Source: Mycolicibacterium tusciae (GTDB lineage: Bacteria > Actinomycetota > Actinomycetes > Mycobacteriales > Mycobacteriaceae). From it: a DNA stretch of 64,000 bases. This document shows positions 1 to 7,612 of this stretch, in pieces. The stretch's first letter is position 1, and every line of letters begins with the position of its first letter. Location: contig NZ_MVIM01000017.1 of assembly GCF_002086795.1 (NCBI RefSeq), forward strand, positions 1 through 64,000, written 5' to 3'. The translations under genes and the position numbers were made by a program. The notes under the pieces are model-generated. The model was not told where the DNA came from, searched no databases, and saw only the letters and a list, made by a program, of their open reading frames with translations.

Positions 1-166
1 GCGCAGGGGGCGGTGGCACCGGCGCGGCCGCCGGGTCGACGGGCGCCGGCGGCGGCGGCGGAACGCCAGGTTGAGCCAGTGCTGACGGAGTGCTCAGCAC
101 CATCCCGCCGACGAGTCCGGCCGCCAGCACGGCGGAGAGTAGGCGCCTCAATTTCGGCTGCCGCAT
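1..166 (-). CDS. Secreted Pro/Ala-rich protein, N-terminal part only
   Basis: The reading frame starts at an ATG (164-166, complement) behind a good GGGAGG ribosome site and runs off the left edge. The visible 55 residues are a basic start (MRQPKLRRLL), a hydrophobic stretch and an Ala-Leu-Ala signal-peptidase-like site, followed by a proline/alanine-rich segment beginning QPGVPPPPP. This is a typical mycobacterial exported protein with a Pro-rich linker after the signal peptide. The functional domain lies outside the window, so no function can be given. Confidence 0.7.
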   Translation of the reverse strand, partial: MRQPKLRRLLSAVLAAGLVGGMVLSTPSALAQPGVPPPPPAPVDPAAAPVPPPPA

Positions 167-315
167 ACGTGACCTCCCAGTCGCATAACTTCGTCCAGTG
201 TGGCACAGCGCGCCGGGCGCTTTTTGTAATCCGCATGTCGCCCGAACCCCGACCGTCACGCCACCAACGACGCTGACCTGCTGTGTTCATCCGCCTGAGG
301 CGGTCGAACGTTACG

Positions 316-615
316 TCAGGCGCGCACCAACCGGGCGATGGCGGCGGATGCCTCGGCCAGCTTGGCGTCTGCCTCGTCCCCGCCCTCGGCCACCGCCTGG
401 GTGACGCAGTGCCCGAGATGCTCGTCGAGCAGCCCGAGCGCGACGGACTGCAGAGCGCTGTTGACGGCGCTGATCTGGGTGAGCACGTCGATGCAGTACT
501 TGTCCTCGTCGATCATCTTCGCGATGCCGCGAACCTGACCTTCGATCCTGCGCAGGCGTTTGGCGTAGTTCTCCTTCTGGGCCGAATAGCCGTGCTCGGC
601 CGAGCCGTCAGCCAT
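316..615 (-). CDS. ricR: CsoR-family copper-sensing repressor RicR
   Basis: A small all-helical DUF156/CsoR repressor of 99 residues from the ATG chosen here. It has an AAAGG ribosome site 8 nt upstream; a GTG three codons earlier (624) is possible. The Cu(I) ligand pattern is visible: Cys41 (KYCIDVL), His66 and Cys70 (DEHLGHC), with the 25- and 4-residue spacing of CsoR proteins. The sequence closely resembles mycobacterial RicR (Rv0190), which represses copper-defence genes and itself until Cu(I) binds. Its start overlaps the end of the DUF305 gene by 8 nt, so the two form one operon. A matching palindrome lies at 1252-1268. Confidence 0.9.
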   Translation of the reverse strand: MADGSAEHGYSAQKENYAKRLRRIEGQVRGIAKMIDEDKYCIDVLTQISAVNSALQSVALGLLDEHLGHCVTQAVAEGGDEADAKLAEASAAIARLVRA

Positions 616-1234
616 TTCCCCCACCTTTCAGCATCTGGTTCATCTGGGCGATCTCCGCCTGCTGCGTGTCGATCATCGTCTGGGCCATGCGCTTGACGTC
701 CTCGTTCTGACCGTTGGCGACCTCGGCCTTGGCCATCTCGATCGCGCCCTGATGGTGGCTGATCATCGACTTCAGCCACAGTGTGTCGAACTCCGCGCCT
801 TGCAGTGACTGGAGTTTCGTCATCGTGGCCTCGTCGACCATCCCCGCCATCGCGCCGTGGCCGCCGTGTCCTCCGTGCTCCCCCTGGGACGCGTCATCGT
901 CTGGATTTTCATCCCACTGCACGAGGAACACCCGCAATGCCTTGATCTCGGGCTCCTGCTCGGCGGAGATCTTGGCCGCCAACGCGATGAGGTCGGCATT
1001 GGTGGAGCGGTCCGGCACCATGGCGGCCAGCTCGATCGCCTGCTCATGGTGGGGAATCATGTTGGTCGCAAACGCGTGATCGTCGGCGTTGAAGCCGGGG
1101 GGCTGGGCGGTGCCGACCGGCTCGTCCGCCTGGTGCGTCTCGGTGTGGTCGTTGGACCCCGAGCACGAGATGAGAAACAAGGCGGCGAAGATGGCTACGA
1201 AGACGGTGGCGATCCGTGTGGTGCGAGGCGACAT
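608..1234 (-). CDS. DUF305 lipoprotein, probable copper-binding
   Basis: A 208-residue lipoprotein. An upstream in-frame start at 1303 would place hydrophilic residues before the signal peptide, so the Met at 1234 is preferred (MSPRTTRIATVFVAIFAALF then lipobox LISC). The mature part has two DUF305 repeats, each with an M-x-x-H-H motif (NMIPHHEQAIEL and SMISHHQGAIEM), separated by a His/Gly/Met-rich linker (GEHGGHGGHG). DUF305 proteins such as cyanobacterial CopM bind copper outside the cytoplasm. Placement ahead of ricR under a RicR-type palindrome supports a role in extracytoplasmic copper sequestration; that role is inferred. Confidence 0.87.
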   Translation of the reverse strand: MSPRTTRIATVFVAIFAALFLISCSGSNDHTETHQADEPVGTAQPPGFNADDHAFATNMIPHHEQAIELAAMVPDRSTNADLIALAAKISAEQEPEIKALRVFLVQWDENPDDDASQGEHGGHGGHGAMAGMVDEATMTKLQSLQGAEFDTLWLKSMISHHQGAIEMAKAEVANGQNEDVKRMAQTMIDTQQAEIAQMNQMLKGGGNG

Positions 1235-1251
1235 GAGGATCAGCGTACCGC

Positions 1252-1268
1252 ATACCCCTCTGGGGTAT
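1252..1268. promoter_or_regulatory. CsoR/RicR-type operator palindrome
   Basis: Perfect 7-bp inverted arms around 3 nt: ATACCCC-TCT-GGGGTAT. This is the G/C-tract palindrome typical of CsoR-family operators. It ends 17 nt before the DUF305 start on the minus strand and 44 nt before the ilvD ATG (17 nt before the alternative ilvD GTG) on the plus strand, so a repressor bound here could cover both promoters. The DNA pattern is seen; RicR binding is inferred from the adjacent ricR. Confidence 0.8.
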
Positions 1269-1312
1269 CTAAAGGAGTTTGTCCGGTGAAAAGCCGGAGG
1301 CATACTGCTCTC

Positions 1313-3049
1313 ATGCCCTCACAGCCCACGACCGATGCTCCCCGCGCAAGCGGCTCGTCGACGCCCGACATCAAGCCACGTAGCCGCGACGTCACCGACG
1401 GCCTCGAGAAGACCGCGGCCCGCGGGATGCTGCGCGCCGTAGGCATGGGCGACGACGACTGGGCCAAACCGCAGATCGGCGTTGGTTCGTCGTGGAACGA
1501 GATCACTCCGTGCAACATGTCGCTGCAACGGCTCGCGCAGTCGGTGAAGGGCGGCGTCCACGCCGCCGGCGGCTACCCGCTGGAGTTCGGCACCATCTCG
1601 GTGTCCGATGGGATCTCGATGGGCCACGAGGGCATGCACTTCTCGCTGGTGTCGCGCGAGGTCATCGCCGACAGCGTCGAGACCGTCATGCAGGCCGAGC
1701 GCCTCGACGGATCGGTGCTGCTCGCCGGCTGTGACAAGTCGATCCCCGGCATGCTGATGGCCGCCGCGCGGCTGAACCTGGCGAGCGTCTTCCTCTACAA
1801 CGGCTCGATCATGCCGGGCGTCGCGAAGCTCACCGACGGCAGCGAGAAAGAAGTCACGATCATCGACGCGTTCGAGGCGGTCGGCGCCTGCGCCCGCGGC
1901 CTGATGTCGCGCGAGGACGTCGACATCATCGAGCGTGCGATCTGTCCCGGCGAGGGCGCGTGCGGCGGTATGTACACCGCCAACACCATGGCGTCGGCCG
2001 CCGAGGCACTGGGTATGTCGCTGCCGGGCAGCGCTTCGCCGGTGGCGATCGACTCGCGCCGCGACGAATATGCCCGGCGTTCGGGTGAGGCCGTCGTGGA
2101 GATGCTGCGTCGCGGCATCACCACCAGCGACATCCTCACCATCGAGGCGTTCGAGAACGCAATCGCCGTGGTGATGGCGTTCGGCGGATCCACCAATGCG
2201 GTACTGCACCTGCTGGCGATCGCGTCGGAAGCCGGGGTCAAGCTCACACTGGCCGACTTCACCCGCATCGGACAGAAGGTCCCGCATCTCGCCGACGTCA
2301 AGCCGTTCGGCCGCCACGTGATGAAGCACGTCGACGAGATCGGCGGCGTGCCGGTGGTCATGAAGGCGTTGCTGGATGCCGGTCTGCTGCACGGGGATTG
2401 CTTGACGGTCACCGGTGAGACCATGGCCGAGAACCTGGCCCACATCGAGCCGCCCGACCCGGACGGCAAGGTCTTACGCGCGATGAACAATCCGATCCAC
2501 CCGACCGGCGGCATCACGATCCTGCACGGATCGCTGGCACCCGAAGGTGCGGTGGTCAAGTCGGCCGGCTTCGACTCCGACGTGTTCGAGGGCACCGCAA
2601 GGGTTTTCGAACGCGAGCGGGCCGCGCTCGATGCGCTCGAGGACGGCACGATCACCAACGGCGACGTCGTGGTCATCCGCTACGAGGGACCCAAGGGCGG
2701 CCCGGGCATGCGCGAGATGCTCGCCATCACCGGCGCCATCAAGGGTGCGGGCCTCGGCAAGGACGTGCTCTTGATGACCGACGGCCGGTTCTCCGGCGGC
2801 ACCACGGGCCTGTGTGTGGGACACATCGCGCCCGAGGCGGTCGACGGCGGGCCCATCGCGTTCATCAAGGACGGCGACAAGATCCGCCTCGATGTCGCGA
2901 ACGGAACGCTCGACGTGCTGGTCGACAAGGACGAATTCGAGTCGCGCAAGGCCGGCTTCCAGCCACTGCCGCCCGTCTACAAGACCGGGGTGCTGGCCAA
3001 GTACACCAAGCTGGTGGGCTCGGCGGCCGGCGGCGCGGTCTGCAGCTGA
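1313..3049 (+). CDS. ilvD: Dihydroxy-acid dehydratase
   Basis: A 578-residue IlvD/Edd enzyme that dehydrates 2,3-dihydroxy-isovalerate and -methylvalerate in valine, leucine, isoleucine and pantothenate synthesis. The Fe-S ligands are visible as Cys67 (NEITPCN), Cys140 (GCDKSIPG) and Cys217 (GEGACGGMYTANTM). The C-terminal swivelling domain carries SGGTTGLCVGHIAPEA. The ATG at 1313 matches the N-terminus of mycobacterial IlvD. An in-frame GTG at 1286 has a stronger ribosome site (AAAGGAG, 1271-1277) and would add nine residues. The gene is divergent from the copper operon with the RicR-like box between them. Confidence 0.96.
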   Translation: MPSQPTTDAPRASGSSTPDIKPRSRDVTDGLEKTAARGMLRAVGMGDDDWAKPQIGVGSSWNEITPCNMSLQRLAQSVKGGVHAAGGYPLEFGTISVSDGISMGHEGMHFSLVSREVIADSVETVMQAERLDGSVLLAGCDKSIPGMLMAAARLNLASVFLYNGSIMPGVAKLTDGSEKEVTIIDAFEAVGACARGLMSREDVDIIERAICPGEGACGGMYTANTMASAAEALGMSLPGSASPVAIDSRRDEYARRSGEAVVEMLRRGITTSDILTIEAFENAIAVVMAFGGSTNAVLHLLAIASEAGVKLTLADFTRIGQKVPHLADVKPFGRHVMKHVDEIGGVPVVMKALLDAGLLHGDCLTVTGETMAENLAHIEPPDPDGKVLRAMNNPIHPTGGITILHGSLAPEGAVVKSAGFDSDVFEGTARVFERERAALDALEDGTITNGDVVVIRYEGPKGGPGMREMLAITGAIKGAGLGKDVLLMTDGRFSGGTTGLCVGHIAPEAVDGGPIAFIKDGDKIRLDVANGTLDVLVDKDEFESRKAGFQPLPPVYKTGVLAKYTKLVGSAAGGAVCS

Positions 3050-3071
3050 CCCGCCGTCGAATGAGCCCTCC

Positions 3072-3440
3072 TCACGTCACCATGCGGTCGATCCGCTGCA
3101 GTGCCACCGCGCACACCGACAGGTAGACCGGCGCCCACCACGGGACTGCGAACGCCAACCCTGTTCCACCGTCGGCGGGTCGCACCTCATGCCGCGTGGC
3201 GCGCACGCCGGCCACCTCCCACGCCCAGCAGCGGTTCTCTTCGAATTCGGTGATCGTGAACGGCAGCGCGACTCCGATCGCCGTCCACACTTTGCCTCGC
3301 GAACCCAACCTCATCGGCCCGATCTCCGCCAGCTCTGCCCGCCGAATCGACGGACCCCATTGCGGCCACAGGTCAAGCTCGACGAGAACGTTCCACACCG
3401 CCTCAGGCGGCGCCTGAATATGCCGTTCGACGGTCGGCAT
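3072..3440 (-). CDS. SRPBCC-family (polyketide cyclase/lipid-binding fold) protein
   Basis: About 122 residues with the START/Bet-v-1-like pattern: MPTVERHIQAPPEAVWNVL at the N-terminus, WPQWGPSIRRAE and a G-S-x-G-K-V-W strand, then alternating beta strands and a C-terminal helix. Such folds bind hydrophobic ligands, but the ligand cannot be told from sequence. None of the candidate starts (3440; ATG at 3464; TTG at 3482) has a clear ribosome site; 3440 best fits the family N-terminus. It ends 22 nt from the convergent ilvD stop. Confidence 0.75.
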   Translation of the reverse strand: MPTVERHIQAPPEAVWNVLVELDLWPQWGPSIRRAELAEIGPMRLGSRGKVWTAIGVALPFTITEFEENRCWAWEVAGVRATRHEVRPADGGTGLAFAVPWWAPVYLSVCAVALQRIDRMVT

Positions 3441-3507
3441 GCGCTGCCGGAGGCCAAAGTCCATTAGCGGTCTGTGCCCCAAAGGCGAAGTACTAAACGA
3501 GCGCTGG

Positions 3508-4035
3508 CTAGCGCGGGGGCGGTGGCGGCGGGTCGGCGGGCGTCACCGAGATCGGCAGCGAGTGCACTCCTGCTCCCTCACCCGGACATCCGGCGCCCTC
3601 GACGGTGATGGTTCGCTGGCCGAAGAAGCTGCCATCAGGCCGTGGGATGAGGTAGTCCGACCGCACGGACTGCACCGCGCTGTCGGGATTCATGCGCTCG
3701 CACAGGTACGGATAGTCACTGCTCGTTTCCCAGCGGTCGTTGTTCCACCGGTACTCGAAAACCGGTGGGGCGCCGGGGTCACGGGACAGATCGTCGGAGT
3801 TGTCCATAGTCACCACGCAGCCGTTCACGTCGCAGTTGGCGGTGTATTCGACGAGGAAAGTCTTGGACGGCATGGGTGTCGGCGCACCGTTGAAGGTCTG
3901 CTGCGCGAAGTCGACGGACACGTTGTACCACCCGTACAGCAGCGGAGGCGCGGGTCTGGGTGTCGCCTGGGCTACCGGGGCCGCGAGCAACGCGGCACAT
4001 GCTCCGATTGCGCTGATGGCTCGTGTCCTGGACAT
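3508..4035 (-). CDS. Secreted protein of unknown function
   Basis: A 175-residue exported protein. The signal peptide MSRTRAISAIGACAALLAA ends at an AQA cleavage site. The mature protein is rich in Tyr/Trp/Asp with four cysteines (NCDVNGC, YLC, GAGC), suggesting disulfides and a beta-rich fold, and ends in a run of prolines. It resembles a group of mycobacterial secreted hypothetical proteins; no catalytic motif is visible. An upstream in-frame ATG (4065) would add ten residues before the signal peptide and is less likely. Confidence 0.78.
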   Translation of the reverse strand: MSRTRAISAIGACAALLAAPVAQATPRPAPPLLYGWYNVSVDFAQQTFNGAPTPMPSKTFLVEYTANCDVNGCVVTMDNSDDLSRDPGAPPVFEYRWNNDRWETSSDYPYLCERMNPDSAVQSVRSDYLIPRPDGSFFGQRTITVEGAGCPGEGAGVHSLPISVTPADPPPPPPR

Positions 4036-4061
4036 ACCTGTGTCAATAACACACCGGAATG

Positions 4062-4841
4062 TCATGCACCCGCGAATTGGGCATACACCGCGGGCAGGAA
4101 GCCGGCCAGGTGGTTCATCTCCTGAGCGCAGTGCACGAGCAGATCGCGCGGAGCGGGCAGCTGGTGGGCGGCGACGGGCCGAATCACCGCGTCAGCCAAC
4201 ATATTTCCCTTCCGCAGGCCGATGTGGGGTCCGCCCATCCAGAATCGGGACCGCATCTCCGCGCCGTCGGCGGTGGCCCGTACGTGGTGGACGAACCAGC
4301 CGATGTCGACGGGCACCTCCGCCGATCCCAGCCGTGCGCACACCGCGACGTCTGAGCCAAGGCGTGTCGGTTCAAGACCGATCACCTGCGGTTCGACGAA
4401 CTGGATCGCGGCCTTGGTGTACGACGATCCGAGGTACTCCTCGATCAACGACGTCCGGCCGACCCAGCTGCCGTCACCGCCGTTGTCGGACCAGCGCGCC
4501 GACGCATGCGCGCGTGGATGCCACAGTTTGTAGCGCGTCGTCTCACTGCCGTGCCAGCCGAACCACCAGTCCCACATGGCGGGCGTGACGCCGGGCATCT
4601 CGGTGCGCACCGACACCTGGAAGCCGCCACCGCGCAGCTGACCGAATCCGTTCTCGGTCTGCTGGTAGCCCTCGTCGAGAATCGTTCCCGCGGAATCGAA
4701 TCCGAGCAGCGTCTGGTCGGCCTGAGGTCCATGCTCCAGCGCGACGACCACATGCCTTGGCAGTTCGGCCATTTCGGGATTGAAGTACGTGCCCCACGGG
4801 GTGTCACCGTCGGCATCGCGGTAACCGAGATAGGCGCTCAT
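4062..4841 (-). CDS. PhlG-like (DAPG hydrolase domain) C-C hydrolase
   Basis: A 259-residue protein of the 2,4-diacetylphloroglucinol hydrolase (PhlG) domain family, which cleaves C-C bonds beside an aromatic ring using zinc. The expected ligand set can be placed: His108 (YKLWHPRAH), Glu134/135 (SLIEEYLG), and His237 plus Glu241 (VHCAQEMNH, the H-x3-E pair). The core also has WDWWFGWHGSETTRYKLWH and a C-terminal MNHLAGFLP. The start codon overlaps the stop of the upstream flavoenzyme (TGATG), so the two are co-translated. The substrate is unknown; an acylated phenol or polyketide is inferred. Confidence 0.82.
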   Translation of the reverse strand: MSAYLGYRDADGDTPWGTYFNPEMAELPRHVVVALEHGPQADQTLLGFDSAGTILDEGYQQTENGFGQLRGGGFQVSVRTEMPGVTPAMWDWWFGWHGSETTRYKLWHPRAHASARWSDNGGDGSWVGRTSLIEEYLGSSYTKAAIQFVEPQVIGLEPTRLGSDVAVCARLGSAEVPVDIGWFVHHVRATADGAEMRSRFWMGGPHIGLRKGNMLADAVIRPVAAHQLPAPRDLLVHCAQEMNHLAGFLPAVYAQFAGA

Positions 4842-6178
4842 CAGACCCGTCCCATCCATGGGTAGAAGCGGCCGTCGGGGTCGTAAGCAGCCCGGGTGTG
4901 GTCCAGCCGTGCCATGGCCTCGTCGGTGGCGAACTTCGCAGGACGCTGTCCGAGATTCTCGTCGGCCAACTGGATTCCGGTGGCCAGATGCGCCATCTCG
5001 GCCATGTTGTCGCGCGGCCAGTTCGCGTACTTGTCGTCGTCGGCCTCGTCCATCCAGCCTCCGTAGAGCGCCAGGTAGATCTCGGCCTCGACGCTGTAGG
5101 CCATGTCCTGCCGGGCCGGTGACGGTCCCCAGTTGAGCCAGAGGAAATGCGCGGGGTGCGGCGGGAGGGTGTCGAGGATCCGACGAATGCCGGGCATCAG
5201 GTCCGCCGCCGGTGCCGAGGTCCACATGTTGTCTGCGGAGTAGCGGTGATCTTCCAGATAGTTGCCCATCACCGCGGTGTACCAGGTGGGCAGATCCGTT
5301 GGCGCATAGGGAACTTTGACCAGTGCCTTGTCGATGGCCGGACACGTGCCCAATATCGCGAGCGCCTCCTCGGCTTCGGCCTCGGTGTCGGCGAACACCG
5401 GCGACGCGAGCACGATCGCGGGGCCGTCGATCCCGGCATCCCGCACGGTTCTGGTGGCGACGATCTGCAGTTCCACGCTGCGGTCCACGTCGGCACTGAT
5501 GTCACGCGCCCAGGTGAACACTTCCTCTGCGCAGTCGAACGGATAGGCGTACAGGCTCATGCCGCAGACGGCCGGCTTCGGGTACAGCTTGAGATGAAAG
5601 GCCGTGACGACCGCGAAGAAACCGGGACCGGCACCTCGCGCCGACCAGTACAGGTCGGGGTGATTCTCTTCGTCGATGTAGAGCTTCTCGCCGTCGGCGG
5701 TGATGACGTCCAGACCGATCACGCTTTCGCACGCCGGTCCGTAGACACGACTGTTCCAGCCGTATCCGCCCTGAAGTAGGTACCCGCCGATGCACACGCC
5801 CTTGCAGTGGCCGGCGGGGAAGAACAGGTCCTGCTCCTCGAGTTCGGCCGCCAGGATGCTGCCACCTTTGCCGGGGCCGGCCACGGCGAGCATCTTGTCC
5901 TTGTCGATGGTGGCCTGGTCGAAACCGTGCATGTCGAGCAGCAGACCGCCGTCGCGCAGATGGTTGGCCGCCCAGCTGTGTCCGCCCGACCGGATCCCGA
6001 CCTGAAGATCGTGGGCTTTCGCATAGGCCAGTGCGGCGATGATGTCGTCGTCGTCGTGGGCCTGCACGACCATCGCCGGATAGCGATCCGGCACGCGTTG
6101 ATTCCAGACCGTCGACCGTCGGGCGTCCTCGTACCCGTCGGCCCCGTGCGCGAAGTGCCGCCCCGCCGGTAGTGCCAC
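4841..6178 (-). CDS. BBE-type FAD-linked oxidoreductase (bicovalent flavin)
   Basis: A 445-residue VAO/berberine-bridge-enzyme family oxidase. The FAD-binding half has IRSGGHSW, whose His67 is the expected 8-alpha-histidyl link, and GHCKGVC, where Cys125 aligns with the 6-S-cysteinyl site, so bicovalent flavin is likely. The C-terminus has the BBE motif ending YDPDGRFYPW. Two adjacent GTG codons could start it; the second (6178) lies 7 nt from an AGGAGGG site. Such enzymes oxidise sugars, alkaloids or phenolic and polyketide intermediates. Its tight coupling to the PhlG-like hydrolase suggests consecutive catabolic steps. Confidence 0.88.
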   Translation of the reverse strand: MALPAGRHFAHGADGYEDARRSTVWNQRVPDRYPAMVVQAHDDDDIIAALAYAKAHDLQVGIRSGGHSWAANHLRDGGLLLDMHGFDQATIDKDKMLAVAGPGKGGSILAAELEEQDLFFPAGHCKGVCIGGYLLQGGYGWNSRVYGPACESVIGLDVITADGEKLYIDEENHPDLYWSARGAGPGFFAVVTAFHLKLYPKPAVCGMSLYAYPFDCAEEVFTWARDISADVDRSVELQIVATRTVRDAGIDGPAIVLASPVFADTEAEAEEALAILGTCPAIDKALVKVPYAPTDLPTWYTAVMGNYLEDHRYSADNMWTSAPAADLMPGIRRILDTLPPHPAHFLWLNWGPSPARQDMAYSVEAEIYLALYGGWMDEADDDKYANWPRDNMAEMAHLATGIQLADENLGQRPAKFATDEAMARLDHTRAAYDPDGRFYPWMGRV

Positions 6179-6193
6179 CACTTAGCCCTCCTA

Positions 6194-6232
6194 GATTCAC
6201 ATTGCGAATCGTTGTGAGCCGCATTGCGGATC
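6194..6232. promoter_or_regulatory. Paired operators between flavoenzyme and IclR genes
   Basis: Two 17-bp near-palindromes lie in the short divergent promoter: GATTCACA-t-TGCGAATC (6194-6210) and GAGCCGCA-t-TGCGGATC (6216-6232). Each has one mismatch, and their centres are 22 bp apart, about two helical turns, so a regulator could bind both on the same DNA face. The shared core is CATTGCGRATC. IclR regulators commonly bind such paired sites beside their own genes. The repeats are seen; the binding is inferred. Confidence 0.72.
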
Positions 6233-6246
6233 AATATAGTGGTGGA

Positions 6247-6924
6247 ATGGTCCCCGCGGAAGAGAATCAGCCATCCGAATCCGGGCGTTCAGATGGAATT
6301 CAGGTGTTGCGACGTGCGGCCGCCGCCCTGGACGAGATCGCCGCTTCCCCAGGCCAGCTTCGGCTGGTCGACCTGGGCGGGCGGCTCGGCCTGGCCAAGT
6401 CCACGGTGCGACGGTTGCTGGTCGGACTGGTCGAGATCGGCTTCGCGAGCATCGATGACGAGGGCAGGATCAGCCTTGGCGAACGACTGCTCGGGCTGGG
6501 CGGTGCCGACGACGCGAGCCTCGCGACGCAGTTCCGGCCGACGCTGGACAGGTTGGCGCGCACGACCGGCGAAACGGTGGATCTGTCGGTGCTGCGGGGT
6601 CAACAGATGTTGTTCATCGACCAGGTGCAGTCCGCACACCGGCTGCGGGCGGTTTCGGCGGTGGGTGTGCGGTTCCCGCTGGAGTGCACGGCCAACGGCA
6701 AGGCCGCGCTCGAGCTGCTGACCGACCCGTCCGCGGGGCTCAGCGGCATCGCGTTCGACCGCGACGAGCACACCGCCGGGATCTCGGCGGCCGGTATCGC
6801 CGCCAGGACCACCGGCGGGCACATCGTCGCGATTTCGGTGCCGGCACCCAGCGACCGCTTCGACGCGAACGAGCGACGAATCGTCAGCGCGCTGCGCGAC
6901 TGCGCGCGATCACTGGCTAGCTGA
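6247..6924 (+). CDS. IclR-family transcriptional regulator, shortened effector domain
   Basis: A 225-residue regulator from the Met at 6247. The winged helix-turn-helix (about residues 18-75) reads RLVDLGGRLGLAKSTVRRLL, followed by the IclR effector domain (RLARTTGETVDLSVLRGQQM, FPLECTANGKAALELL, GIAFDRDEHTAGIS). Between ELL and GIAFDR only about eight residues remain where family members usually have about 35-40, so part of the ligand domain is missing. It is divergent from the flavoenzyme/PhlG pair and probably controls it through the sites at 6194-6232. Its 3' end overlaps the convergent methyltransferase by 8 nt. Confidence 0.88.
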   Translation: MVPAEENQPSESGRSDGIQVLRRAAAALDEIAASPGQLRLVDLGGRLGLAKSTVRRLLVGLVEIGFASIDDEGRISLGERLLGLGGADDASLATQFRPTLDRLARTTGETVDLSVLRGQQMLFIDQVQSAHRLRAVSAVGVRFPLECTANGKAALELLTDPSAGLSGIAFDRDEHTAGISAAGIAARTTGGHIVAISVPAPSDRFDANERRIVSALRDCARSLAS

Positions 6925-7612
6925 CAACCGCGACCGCGAAGCCGTCCCAGCCCTTGGTGCCGACCGTCTGGATCGCTGCGGTGTCCAGACGCGGATGTTC
7001 ACCCATCATCTCGAGCATGTCGCGCACGGCGCGGGCCTGATGGTCGTCTGCCGCGGGTGCGAGCACCCGCCCGAACCGGGCGATGTTGTCCACCACGATG
7101 ATTGAGCCCGGCTGGCCCAGCTTGATCGCCCACTCGACATAGGCGATGTTGTTCTCCTTGTCGGCATCGATGAACGACAGATCGAACGTCTCGCCGCGCT
7201 CGGCCAGGCCCGGCAGGCTGTCGAGGGCCGCACCGACGATCACCTCCACCCGGTCTTCGACGCCCGCGCGCGCGAGGTTCTGGCGAGCCACCTCGGCGTG
7301 GGCGGGTTCGTACTCGAGGGTGACGACACGACCCGACGGTCCGACGGCGCGAGCCAGGTTGATGGTGCTGTAGCCGGCGAGCGTGCCGATCTCCAAGACG
7401 CGGGTCGCCCGTGCCGCCGTGGCAAGCAGGTACAGCAGCTTCCCGTGTTGCGCCGATACCTCGATCGCGGGCATCCCCGCCGCGTCGGCCGACTCCCGCG
7501 CGGCGGTCAGCGCATCGTCCTCGGTGCGCAGCACGGCGTTGAAGAGCTGATCAAGCGTCTTGGGGTCTGGGCTGGGATCAGGCTCGGCCACACGGGGCAC
7601 GTTATCGGACAC
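6917..7612 (-). CDS. O-methyltransferase (class I, SAM-dependent)
   Basis: A 231-residue methyltransferase of the catechol/caffeoyl-CoA OMT-like family, similar to Rv0187. The SAM motif is VLEIGTLAGYSTINLA, followed by the acidic loop VTLEYEP and the metal/catalytic region FDLSFIDADKENNIAYVEWA with VVDNIARFG, typical of Mg-dependent OMTs. The GTG start (7610-7612) lies inside the end of the upstream metallohydrolase gene, an 11-nt overlap, so translation is coupled. The substrate is unknown. Confidence 0.9.
   Translation of the reverse strand: MSDNVPRVAEPDPSPDPKTLDQLFNAVLRTEDDALTAARESADAAGMPAIEVSAQHGKLLYLLATAARATRVLEIGTLAGYSTINLARAVGPSGRVVTLEYEPAHAEVARQNLARAGVEDRVEVIVGAALDSLPGLAERGETFDLSFIDADKENNIAYVEWAIKLGQPGSIIVVDNIARFGRVLAPAADDHQARAVRDMLEMMGEHPRLDTAAIQTVGTKGWDGFAVAVVS

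Noticed and set aside
207..225. Stem AGCGC-GCCGG-GCGCT followed by five T on the plus strand, like an intrinsic terminator
   Set aside because: No plus-strand gene lies upstream in the window, the stem is only five pairs, and on the minus strand (where the genes are) there is no T-run. Probably coincidence.
857..1312. Long in-frame extension upstream of ilvD
   Set aside because: It is antisense to the DUF305 gene and gives no recognisable domain; the ATG at 1313 or GTG at 1286 match the known IlvD N-terminus.
1319..2443. Long open frame antisense to ilvD
   Set aside because: High-GC shadow frame, rich in Arg/His/Asp, with no domain; ilvD is clearly the coding strand.
3740..4588. Plus-strand open frame of 282 codons across the secreted-protein and PhlG-like genes
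   Set aside because: Arg/Ser/Pro-rich composition typical of an off-frame in GC-rich DNA; the opposite strand has recognised domains.
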